A DNA stretch of 15,674 nt, from positions 1-15,674 of the forward strand of contig CAAGKS010000115.1 of assembly GCA_900770605.1 (NCBI GenBank), written 5' to 3'. Of the stretch, positions 1-5,161 are shown in pieces. A model generated the notes under the pieces. The model was not told where the DNA came from, searched no databases, and saw only the letters and a list, made by a program, of their open reading frames with translations. This stretch comes from Clostridia bacterium. GTDB taxonomy: Bacteria; Bacillota; Clostridia; Oscillospirales; CAG-272. The position numbers were made by a program, and so were the translations under genes. How positions within the stretch are numbered: the first letter of the stretch is position 1; every line of letters starts with the position of its first letter.

Positions 1-23
1 ACTCCCCTGACCGCAAAGGATTT

Positions 24-103
24 CCGCTCTCCGCGGAGAGCGGCTAAGGGCGCCGCCCTTAGAACCTGCAAACTTTTTAGAAAAAAGTTTGATCAAAAAC
101 TTT
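24..103. repeat. hairpin-rich intergenic repeat
   Basis: Three inverted repeats lie side by side. A perfect 20-bp palindrome covers 24-43 (ccgctctccg and its complement). An 8-bp stem follows with arms 44-51 and 55-62 (ctaagggc, loop gcc). A third, AT-rich stem covers about 70-90 (aaacttttt against aaaaaagttt). No coding frame is plausible. Similar GC-hairpin plus AAACTTTTT blocks are common as dispersed intergenic repeats in Clostridia; that resemblance is from memory and was not searched. Confidence 0.5.
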
Positions 104-143
104 AAAAAGGTGGAGCACCCAAAACAAACACGGATACTCCACC
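104..143 (-). terminator. terminator of the SLH-protein gene
   Basis: Read on the minus strand, a 12-bp stem (plus-strand arms 109-120 and 132-143, 11-nt loop) is followed by TTTTT at 104-108. Two stem positions are G-U on the minus strand but A-C mismatches on the plus strand, so the RNA is made from the minus strand. It lies about 80 bp after the SLH gene stop. Nothing else is recognisable between 144 and 225 except short A/T-runs. Confidence 0.7.
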
Positions 144-225
144 AATAATCACCATTTTTTTAATTTTCAGCAAGTTTTTTGCCAAGCTTTTTTTCAAAAA
201 AGCGTCAATCGCATCCCTCGCGTAC

Positions 226-1557
226 TTAATCCACGTATCTCATAAGATTTGCAAGTATCTGCGCGGCGTCGGCGCGTGTGACTGCGTTCATAGGCGAGAT
301 ACCGCCGTCAACTCTATTTCTATTCATCACGCCGATAGCGTTAAGCGAATAGAGAGAGGGTGCCGCCCACGCGGGAATATCCGCGGAATCCGAGAAGGTT
401 GGGAGCACAGTAGGCGTTGCCACGTCGAGCACGTTACCGAGTATCACCGCCGCTTCCGCGCGGGAAATAGTTTTGTTCGCCTCAAAGCACAGTCCGTCCT
501 CGCAGACGCTTCCGTTAACGTATCCAAGCGAATACGCCGCCGCCACAAATCCGCGCATTTGCACGGGTATCTCGTCGTTATCCACGAACGGCGTAGTTGC
601 CGATGCCGAAACGTCCTCAATTCCAAGCGCGTGCATAAGCATCACCACGAACTCTCCGCGAGTGACCTCCCTCTCGGGATAAAAATAAGTATCCGCGCCC
701 ACCTGAGTGCCGCTCATTATTCCCTCTTCAACCATCGTCAGCGCCGCGTTATAGTAAGGCGAGGACGCCATATCGTCAAATTCCACCGTTGTTTTGAGCT
801 TAGAGACCTCAAGCGTGACCTCGGCAGAGGCGCTATAATTGCCGTATTTGTCGCGCGCTACGTAGCAAAAGCTGTCCTTGCCCGAAAAATTCGCGTTGGG
901 CGTGTAGATATAGTCGCCGCTGTATTTGTCCGTGAGCTGAAGAACGCCCGAGCTCGGATAGCGAACGATCTCAACGAACACCTCGTCTGCATCGGGATCG
1001 TAGCAGGAGAGATTTCCGTAAAGCGAGACGTTTCTATGCGTGCTTACGTTCAGAGATACGGGCGAGGCGTGCGCGAGCGTAGGACAACTGTTGGCAGAGC
1101 TCAACGTATAAAGCTCGCAGGCGATGTCGTATCCGCTGTCGTCCGCGCGGAAACGGAACGACGACTGTGTTGCCGAGGTGCTCGACGACGGAACGAACGA
1201 CAAAAGAGACAGCGATGACGCGCTGATGGTCTGCCCCTTGGAGATGACGGTGTTCCCCACTCTCAGCTCTCCCTCTGTTGATGGCGGAGCTTGGGTAATG
1301 ACTATCGCATCTATATCGGAAAGATTAAGCGCGCGCAAAAAATCGTTTTTCTCAAATTCTATCGGCGAGCCCACAAGCCCAGCCATCGCCATACTGCTGT
1401 CCTCTGCAATTACGGACAGCGCAGGAGAGAGAAGCGCGTTATCCGCAGGCGCGGCGGATACGTACAAAGAGGACGAGGAAACGCCGAGAAAAATTGAAAG
1501 CACCGCCCCCGCGCAAAGAAGCTTTGGAGAGGCAAAAAAATTTTTGATCCTTTTCAT
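226..1557 (-). CDS. exported SLH-domain surface protein
   Basis: A 443-aa secreted protein that should bind the cell wall non-covalently. Residues 1-36 form a signal peptide (MKRIKNFF, hydrophobic LLCAGAVLSIFLGVS, then AA around 35-36). Residues 165-251 look like a bacterial Ig/cadherin-like domain (DPDAD, YTPNANFSGKDSF). The C-terminus has three S-layer-homology repeats at about 259-312, 324-378 and 387-441, each with the TRGE/SRAE/TRAD motif at its second helix. In known SLH proteins this motif region binds pyruvylated secondary wall polymer. The middle region (40-160) is not recognised and is rich in Ser/Thr. The start is ATG at 1557, preceded by AGGGGG five bases away. It appears to be a single-gene unit between the tRNA-Leu terminator and its own terminator. 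The ligand or enzymatic role is unknown; it may be an adhesin or structural protein. Confidence 0.9.
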   Translation of the reverse strand: MKRIKNFFASPKLLCAGAVLSIFLGVSSSSLYVSAAPADNALLSPALSVIAEDSSMAMAGLVGSPIEFEKNDFLRALNLSDIDAIVITQAPPSTEGELRVGNTVISKGQTISASSLSLLSFVPSSSTSATQSSFRFRADDSGYDIACELYTLSSANSCPTLAHASPVSLNVSTHRNVSLYGNLSCYDPDADEVFVEIVRYPSSGVLQLTDKYSGDYIYTPNANFSGKDSFCYVARDKYGNYSASAEVTLEVSKLKTTVEFDDMASSPYYNAALTMVEEGIMSGTQVGADTYFYPEREVTRGEFVVMLMHALGIEDVSASATTPFVDNDEIPVQMRGFVAAAYSLGYVNGSVCEDGLCFEANKTISRAEAAVILGNVLDVATPTVLPTFSDSADIPAWAAPSLYSLNAIGVMNRNRVDGGISPMNAVTRADAAQILANLMRYVD

Positions 1558-1630
1558 AAATCCCCCTAAAAAGTTAGTTTACTAAATTTTATATTTCTTT
1601 CGGGGAAAATATTACTGTTCCGCGTGTACA

Positions 1631-1660
1631 AAAGCAAAAAGCGGACACCAATGTGTCCGC
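1631..1660 (-). terminator. terminator of tRNA-Leu
   Basis: A perfect 8-bp stem gcggacac/gtgtccgc (1641-1648 and 1653-1660, 4-nt loop) is followed on the minus strand by TTTTTGCTTT. It starts 8 bp past the CCA end of tRNA-Leu. Confidence 0.85.
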
Positions 1661-1667
1661 TTCGCTT

Positions 1668-1750
1668 TGGTGCGGGTGACAGGGGTCGAACCTGCACGAA
1701 TTAACACAAGATCCTAAATCTTGCGCGTCTGCCAATTCCGCCACACCCGC
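1668..1750 (-). tRNA. tRNA-Leu (anticodon UAG)
   Basis: The minus strand folds as a complete tRNA. The 7-bp acceptor is GCGGGTG/CACCCGC, and the discriminator A is followed by an encoded CCA (1668-1670). The anticodon stem is CAAGA/TCTTG with loop TTTAGGA, so the anticodon is UAG (Leu, CUN codons). It has a long variable arm, and a T-arm containing GTTCGAC. The D-loop carries the usual TTGGCAGAC of tRNA-Leu. Length is 83 nt including CCA. A good promoter is not found just upstream; the nearest consensus promoter on this strand is at 2188-2216. Confidence 0.97.
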
Positions 1751-1802
1751 ATTTGAAATTATTTATTTTTTGTTATCGATATCCCGATTATTCACTACGA
1801 AA

Positions 1803-1917
1803 CGCGCGAACATTAGTCACTATTCTTGCGCTGTCTGCAGCTCCGTTCGCAAGGCTCACTCGCCACAAGAACGCTCCTCGTTCTTGCTTCGCATACCTTC
1901 GGCATGCTCGTTCCGCC
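1803..1917 (-). repeat. 115-bp hairpin repeat, copy A
   Basis: Matches 1989-2103 at 113 of 115 positions by eye (differences at 1878 and 1903), offset 186 bp. On the minus strand it forms GCATGCC-GAA-GGTATGC, CAAGAACG/CGTTCTTG and GCTG-CAGA-CAGC hairpins. The substitution at 1903 gives a G-U pair on the minus strand but an A-C mismatch on the plus strand. Confidence 0.9.
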
Positions 1918-1988
1918 ACACCACGTTGGCTTCGCCAACACTGCGAACTTCGTTCGCGCGCTCAGTAAAATAATATTAAATCAATTAC

Positions 1989-2103
1989 CGCGCGAACATT
2001 AGTCACTATTCTTGCGCTGTCTGCAGCTCCGTTCGCAAGGCTCACTCGCCACAAGAACGCTCCGCGTTCTTGCTTCGCATACCTTCGGTATGCTCGTTCC
2101 GCC
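1989..2103 (-). repeat. 115-bp hairpin repeat, copy B
   Basis: Second copy of the 1803-1917 repeat. On the minus strand it begins just after GCGGGTG (2104-2110), so the junction reads GCGGGTG-GGCGGAA. This differs from the first 15 nt of the tRNA-Leu gene (GCGGGTGTGGCGGAA) by one missing T. Confidence 0.9.
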
Positions 2104-2136
2104 CACCCGCATATTTTTTTGTTTCCAAAACAAATC

Positions 2137-2182
2137 ACGAAACGCGCAGGGTTTCGTTATCATTCTTGCATTGTCTGCAACG
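2137..2182 (-). repeat. partial third copy of the leader repeat
   Basis: On the minus strand this reads GTTG-CAGA-CAAT-GCAAGAAT, then an ACGAAAC/GTTTCGT hairpin. Copies A and B have GCTG-CAGA-CAGC-GCGCAAGAAT. Copy A also continues into a GCGCGTTTCGT tail like this one. The CAGA loop and GCAAGAAT tail are kept while stem bases differ. Confidence 0.55.
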
Positions 2183-2187
2183 CTATA

Positions 2188-2216
2188 ATTCTATCACACT
2201 TCCTATTGTTTGTCAA
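2188..2216 (-). promoter_or_regulatory. sigma-A promoter reading toward tRNA-Leu
   Basis: On the minus strand, TTGACA (2211-2216), a 17-bp spacer, then TAGAAT (2188-2193). Predicted transcript start is near 2181. The next gene on this strand is tRNA-Leu. It is divergent from the cysK promoter. Confidence 0.75.
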
Positions 2217-2306
2217 TAGCATCTTTCCCGAGGTGGCGGCGGCAAGCGCGTCAGAGGGCGACTTTCGGCGCGGCGGTTGCGAGAAGCGGGATTGCGCTCG
2301 GAGCGC

Positions 2307-2335
2307 TTGACAATTCCAATAAATTGTGTTATAAT
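2307..2335 (+). promoter_or_regulatory. cysK promoter
   Basis: Perfect consensus TTGACA (2307-2312), 17-bp spacer, TATAAT (2330-2335). Predicted start is near 2342, giving a leader of about 43 nt before the cysK ATG. The 90 bp between this and the divergent promoter is GC-rich with no clear site. Confidence 0.85.
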
Positions 2336-2354
2336 TACCCCAATATCTTTATGA

Positions 2355-2378
2355 AAACGGGGGTTCTCCGTTTGGGAG
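2355..2378 (+). promoter_or_regulatory. short leader hairpin next to the cysK ribosome binding site
   Basis: AAACGG (2355-2360) can pair with CCGTTT (2368-2373), leaving the GGGAG Shine-Dalgarno (2374-2378) free. Alternatively CTCC (2366-2369) can pair with GGAG (2375-2378) and hide it. The two pairings share bases and exclude each other. Regulation by this switch is inference; the stems are short. Confidence 0.3.
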
Positions 2379-2384
2379 TACGTA

Positions 2385-3317
2385 ATGGCTAAGATCTACA
2401 CTAAGGCTGATCAGCTCATAGGAAACACGCCGATGCTTCGACTTGGCAATTTTGAGGCGCGCCTTTCCTTATCTGCTCAGATAATTGCAAAGCTTGAATA
2501 TTTAAATCCCGCGGGATCGGTTAAGGACAGAGCCGCTATGGCGATGATCAACGCCGCAGAGGACGCAGGACTTCTCACGCCCGACTCGGTTATAATCGAG
2601 CCGACCTCAGGCAATACAGGCATCGGACTTTGCTCGGTTGCCGCCGCGCGCGGATACAAGGTAATAATAGTTATGCCCGACACTATGTCTGCCGAGCGCC
2701 GCACTCTTATGCGCGCTTACGGCGCGGAGCTTGTGCTGACCGACGGCGCTCTCGGAATGGCAGGGGCTATCAAAAAGGCGGAGCAGCTTGCCGCAGAGAT
2801 ACCTTACAGCTTCATACCCTCTCAGTTTTCCAACCCCGAAAACGCCCGCGCTCATTTTCTTAGCACAGGCCCTGAGATATGGAACGACTCCGACGGCGAG
2901 GTCGACGTTTTCGTGGCAGGTGTTGGAACAGGCGGAACTATAACCGGCGTTGGCGAGTATCTCAAATCGCAAAACCCCGACGTTCGCGTAGTAGCCGTTG
3001 AGCCGAGATCCTCTCCGTTTCTTTCAGAGGGCAAGGCAGGCGCGCACAAGATACAGGGCATCGGCGCGGGATTTGTGCCGTCCGTATTGAACACCAGGAT
3101 TTACGACGAAATAATAACCGTAGACGACGGCGACGCGATGTCTTACGCTCGTATGCTTGGCAAATGCGAGGGCATTTTGTGCGGAATTTCCTCAGGCGCG
3201 GCGCTTTTTGCCGCGGCAGAGCTTGCAAGACGCGATGAATACGCCGGAAAGAAGATAGTTGTGCTTTTGCCTGACGGCGGCGACAGATATCTTTCAACCG
3301 AGCTTTTCGCAGAATAA
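2385..3317 (+). CDS. cysK: cysteine synthase (O-acetylserine thiol-lyase)
   Basis: Makes L-cysteine from O-acetylserine and sulfide with pyridoxal phosphate, in the cytoplasm. The 310 aa match the usual family length. Landmarks: LIGNTPMLRL at 11-20; the PLP lysine K47 in NPAGSVKDR; the substrate loop TSGNTG at 74-79; the phosphate-binding GVGTGGT at 179-185; GISSGA at 267-272, with S270 near the PLP ring nitrogen; and PDGGDRYLS at 296-304. The start ATG at 2385 has GGGAG six bases upstream. It is a single-gene unit with a consensus promoter and a strong terminator. No cysE or other sulfur gene is adjacent and there is no T-box-like leader. It is not a cystathionine beta-synthase form because no CBS domains follow. 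A closely related specificity such as O-phosphoserine cannot be excluded by eye. Confidence 0.95.
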   Translation: MAKIYTKADQLIGNTPMLRLGNFEARLSLSAQIIAKLEYLNPAGSVKDRAAMAMINAAEDAGLLTPDSVIIEPTSGNTGIGLCSVAAARGYKVIIVMPDTMSAERRTLMRAYGAELVLTDGALGMAGAIKKAEQLAAEIPYSFIPSQFSNPENARAHFLSTGPEIWNDSDGEVDVFVAGVGTGGTITGVGEYLKSQNPDVRVVAVEPRSSPFLSEGKAGAHKIQGIGAGFVPSVLNTRIYDEIITVDDGDAMSYARMLGKCEGILCGISSGAALFAAAELARRDEYAGKKIVVLLPDGGDRYLSTELFAE

Positions 3318-3374
3318 ATAAAAAAGCACGCCATACGAAGCGAGGCGCGGAGCAACTGTACTCCGGCAAAAACG

Positions 3375-3406
3375 AAACACCACCCTGTTGGGTGGTGTTT
3401 CTTTTT
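3375..3406 (+). terminator. terminator between cysK and the convergent membrane-protein gene
   Basis: A perfect 11-bp stem, aaacaccaccc (3375-3385) and gggtggtgttt (3390-3400) with loop tgtt, is followed by CTTTTT. On the minus strand it is followed by CGTTTTT, so it can serve both convergent genes. Confidence 0.9.
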
Positions 3407-3435
3407 ATGTTTGGTGACCAAAATAGATGACACGA

Positions 3436-3944
3436 TTATTTCCAATATCCGAGCTCTTCTCGTTTTTCCTGTTCTTCTCTTTCTTTTTCCAAAAGTGCCG
3501 CTTTGGTTTTCCGTTCTTTTCTTTCAAGCATCATTTTTCGGATCTCTATGCCTACTATTGCAAATTGAGGAACAAATAGTAACAATAAACACCACAGGCT
3601 ATGTGAGTTTTTCGAAGAGAACACGGCAAGCGGTAAATAAAACGGAAGTACCGCAAAATATATGGTCGCTTTATATAAAAATCCTTTAACTGCTCTCTCG
3701 TTGGCCAACTATATTTGTTAAACCCACTTCTGACATACTTTTGCAAAAGGAGATATTGATCGTTTTTGCTGGAATAGGCAAATATGCCTCGAATAAGCAG
3801 GACGATAAATATCAATGTAGCGACAAAGGTATTGATCGACAACCTGACGTTGTTTTTGAATATAATGATACCAACGATATTGAAGATAAAGAAAAAAGCA
3901 GTCAAACACCAAAAAAATGTTTTTATGTTGGTTTTTTGTTTCAT
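3436..3944 (-). pseudogene. frameshifted small membrane protein gene
   Basis: Two minus-strand frames read as one protein split by a frameshift near 3708. The first (from ATG 3944, Shine-Dalgarno AGGCGGTG, own promoter) gives MKQKTNIKTFFW, two hydrophobic segments (about residues 10-29 and 37-57) and about 80 sensible residues ending near SGFNKYSW. It then runs through unlikely sequence to a stop near 3555. The other frame continues from 3708 (TTG, codons LANERAVKGF) with two more hydrophobic segments and a highly charged Lys/Glu tail (KMMLERKERKTK, EKEREEQEKREE) to a stop at 3436. A one-base change would give a protein of about 169 aa with four membrane segments. No slippery heptamer sits in frame, and the second frame has a stop (TAG) just before its TTG and no Shine-Dalgarno. 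A disabling indel or sequencing error is likeliest. The family is not recognised. Confidence 0.7.
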
Positions 3945-3967
3945 AATTTCACCGCCTTTCTGTGTTT

Positions 3968-3996
3968 AGTATAGCATAAAACCGTGGAGATTGCAA
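3968..3996 (-). promoter_or_regulatory. promoter of the frameshifted membrane-protein gene
   Basis: On the minus strand, TTGCAA (3991-3996), 17-bp spacer, TATACT (3968-3973), about 24 bp before the ATG at 3944. Confidence 0.6.
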
Positions 3997-4041
3997 GTTT
4001 TTTGCGGGAAATTGGGGCGAGAATTGCACATTCAATTGTAG

Positions 4042-4063
4042 GGACAGGCGTCCTCGACTGTCC
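4042..4063. repeat. GGACAG/CTGTCC hairpin
   Basis: Arms ggacag (4042-4047) and ctgtcc (4058-4063) with a 10-nt loop, preceded by ATTGTAG. This pattern is familiar from dispersed intergenic repeats of gut Clostridia (from memory, not searched). Confidence 0.4.
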
Positions 4064-4070
4064 GTTTTCA

Positions 4071-4214
4071 GGCACAGGGGTAACTCCGCTTCGCTCCGTG
4101 ATTCGCACGCTCAAGCCTCGACAAGCGAGCTTGTCGATCTCCGAGCGGCGAATGCGAACCCCATTCTGCTTCACGCTTCGCGCTCGCAGAGCGAGCTTCG
4201 AAGCGTCCTGTGCC
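4071..4214. repeat. 144-bp hairpin array bounded by GGCACAGG inverted repeats
   Basis: The ends are ggcacagg (4071-4078) and cctgtgcc (4207-4214). Inside are a perfect tcgacaag/cttgtcga stem (4118-4125 and 4130-4137) and a gcttcg-rich hairpin at about 4172-4200. No gene-like frame with a ribosome binding site lies here. It looks like a small non-coding palindromic element; no target-site duplication was identified. Confidence 0.5.
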
Positions 4215-4234
4215 CTAGCCAAACGCAAAAACTC

Positions 4235-4247
4235 GGCACAGGGATTC
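4235..4247. repeat. 13-nt copy of the tRNA-Gln 3' region
   Basis: GGCACAGGGATTC here is identical to 4426-4438 inside tRNA-Gln (acceptor and T-arm), in the same orientation, 191 bp away on the downstream side of the tRNA. Confidence 0.6.
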
Positions 4248-4376
4248 TTCTTGTCTTTGGCGCCGCACTGCTATTTCAAAATTGAGGTTGTGCGCCGCCA
4301 AAGCCTTCGGTCACCGTTCAAAAACGATTCGCAGGATCGTTTTTTCACTGCTTCGAATCCCCGTGGGGATTCCAGC
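4248..4376. other. hairpin-rich non-coding stretch downstream of tRNA-Gln
   Basis: Contains a long stem (about 4255-4268 with 4290-4303, one mismatch: ctttggcg-ccgcac against gtgcg-cgccaaag), an aacgat/atcgtt stem near 4323-4342, and a gaatcccc/ggggattc stem near 4355-4372. No gene was seen. Confidence 0.45.
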
Positions 4377-4418
4377 AAAAAAAGATAAGGTAGCACGTTT
4401 GTGCTACCTTATCTTTTT
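4377..4418 (-). terminator. terminator of tRNA-Gln
   Basis: A perfect 16-bp stem, aaagataaggtagcac (4381-4396) and its complement (4401-4416) with loop gttt, is flanked by A- and T-runs. It begins right at the CCA end of tRNA-Gln. The T-run on each side makes it usable in both directions. Confidence 0.85.
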
Positions 4419-4494
4419 TGGCTGGGGCACAGGGATTCGAACCCCGGAAATGTCAGAGTCAGAGTCTGATGCCTTACCGCTTGGCGATGCCCCA
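4419..4494 (-). tRNA. tRNA-Gln (anticodon CUG)
   Basis: Acceptor TGGGGCA/TGCCCCA, discriminator G, encoded CCA (4419-4421). The anticodon stem TCAGA/TCTGA has loop CTCTGAC, so the anticodon is CUG (Gln, CAG). The T-arm is CCGGGGTTCGAATCCCTG. Length 76 nt. The UGGGG 5' end is typical of bacterial tRNA-Gln. Confidence 0.97.
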
Positions 4495-4506
4495 TCGACA
4501 AAGCGT

Positions 4507-4535
4507 ATTATATCATAAATCAAGCCCGTTGTCAA
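4507..4535 (-). promoter_or_regulatory. tRNA-Gln promoter
   Basis: On the minus strand, TTGACA (4530-4535), 17-bp spacer, TATAAT (4507-4512), placed 12 bp before the tRNA 5' end. Confidence 0.9.
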
Positions 4536-4618
4536 GCCTTTTTTTATATTTTTAATCAAAGTTTTTATTCTTATTCGCGCAACCCTCAAAACCTTACGAA
4601 AATACCCCAAAACACATC

Positions 4619-4647
4619 AAAAAAGAGGGGGTATCCCCCTCTTTTTT
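4619..4647 (-). terminator. terminator of the proA operon
   Basis: Stem of A-run plus gaggggg (4619-4631) pairing with ccccctc plus T-run (4635-4647), loop tat. It overlaps the stop codon of the phosphoesterase gene. Confidence 0.9.
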
Positions 4648-5161
4648 AAAGCGCGATCAGCTCAAATCTTCCGTTTTCAAACACCATACAGCTCTTTGCG
4701 GAATTTTCCTTTGGTATTGACACCGAGCCGGGATTTACGTACAAGTTCCCCTCTCCAAACTCCACCATAGCCGGAACGTGCGTATGTCCGTGCAGCAGCA
4801 CGTCGCCGCGCCTGAGCGGTGGCAAGGACTGCAAATTATACTTATGACCGTGCGTTGCGAATATTCTCACGCCGTCCGCCTCGATCCACGCGTAATCCGC
4901 CATAACGGGAAATTCCAGCACCATCTGATCGACCTCTGCCTCGCAATTTCCGCGCACGCAAATGATCTCGTCCTTTATGCCATTGAGCAGCTCTATCACC
5001 TTTTTCGGCGCGTAGCCTGCAGGAAGATCGTTTCTCGGGCCGTGATACAAAATATCACCGAGCAGCACAAGTCTCTCTGCGCCGCTGCCCCGATAAAACT
5101 CCACCAAGCGCTCCGCCGCGGTAAAATCGCCGTGAATATCCGATGCAATAATCAGTTTCAT
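4646..5161 (-). CDS. YfcE-like metallophosphoesterase
   Basis: A 171-aa member of the small calcineurin-like phosphoesterases of the YfcE/MJ0936 type, which hydrolyse phosphodiesters with two metal ions. The metal-binding motifs are complete: D8-x-H10 (SDIHGD), GD at 35-36, GNCE at 71-74 (N72 the metal/phosphate ligand), H104 in ATHGH, and GHTH at 125-128. Length fits the family. The natural substrate of this family is poorly defined, so no precise reaction is claimed. The ATG overlaps the proA stop as TAATG, indicating translational coupling. It is the last gene of the operon, with a terminator at its stop codon. Confidence 0.9.
   Translation of the reverse strand: MKLIIASDIHGDFTAAERLVEFYRGSGAERLVLLGDILYHGPRNDLPAGYAPKKVIELLNGIKDEIICVRGNCEAEVDQMVLEFPVMADYAWIEADGVRIFATHGHKYNLQSLPPLRRGDVLLHGHTHVPAMVEFGEGNLYVNPGSVSIPKENSAKSCMVFENGRFELIAL

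Larger units (their letters stand above)
1751..2181 (-). ncRNA. putative structured leader of the tRNA-Leu transcript
   Basis: The stretch lies between a consensus minus-strand promoter (2188-2216) and tRNA-Leu, with no terminator-like hairpin plus U-run visible between them. It should therefore be transcribed as a leader of about 430 nt. It holds two copies of a 115-bp hairpin repeat and one partial copy. Each full copy would form at least three hairpins on the minus strand. Parts resemble the 5' half of the neighbouring tRNA-Leu. No open frame with a ribosome binding site was seen. That it is a functional RNA is inference; it could equally be repeat debris inside a tRNA transcription unit. 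Confidence 0.35.

Noticed and set aside
2351..2392. 13-codon leader peptide overlapping the cysK start
   Set aside because: No Shine-Dalgarno precedes its ATG and it holds no cysteine codons that would suit attenuation.
3700..3730. Programmed -1 frameshifting in the membrane-protein gene
   Set aside because: GGGTTTAAC is present but in the wrong phase, and the target frame has a stop (TAG) between it and the downstream half. No other heptamer fits.
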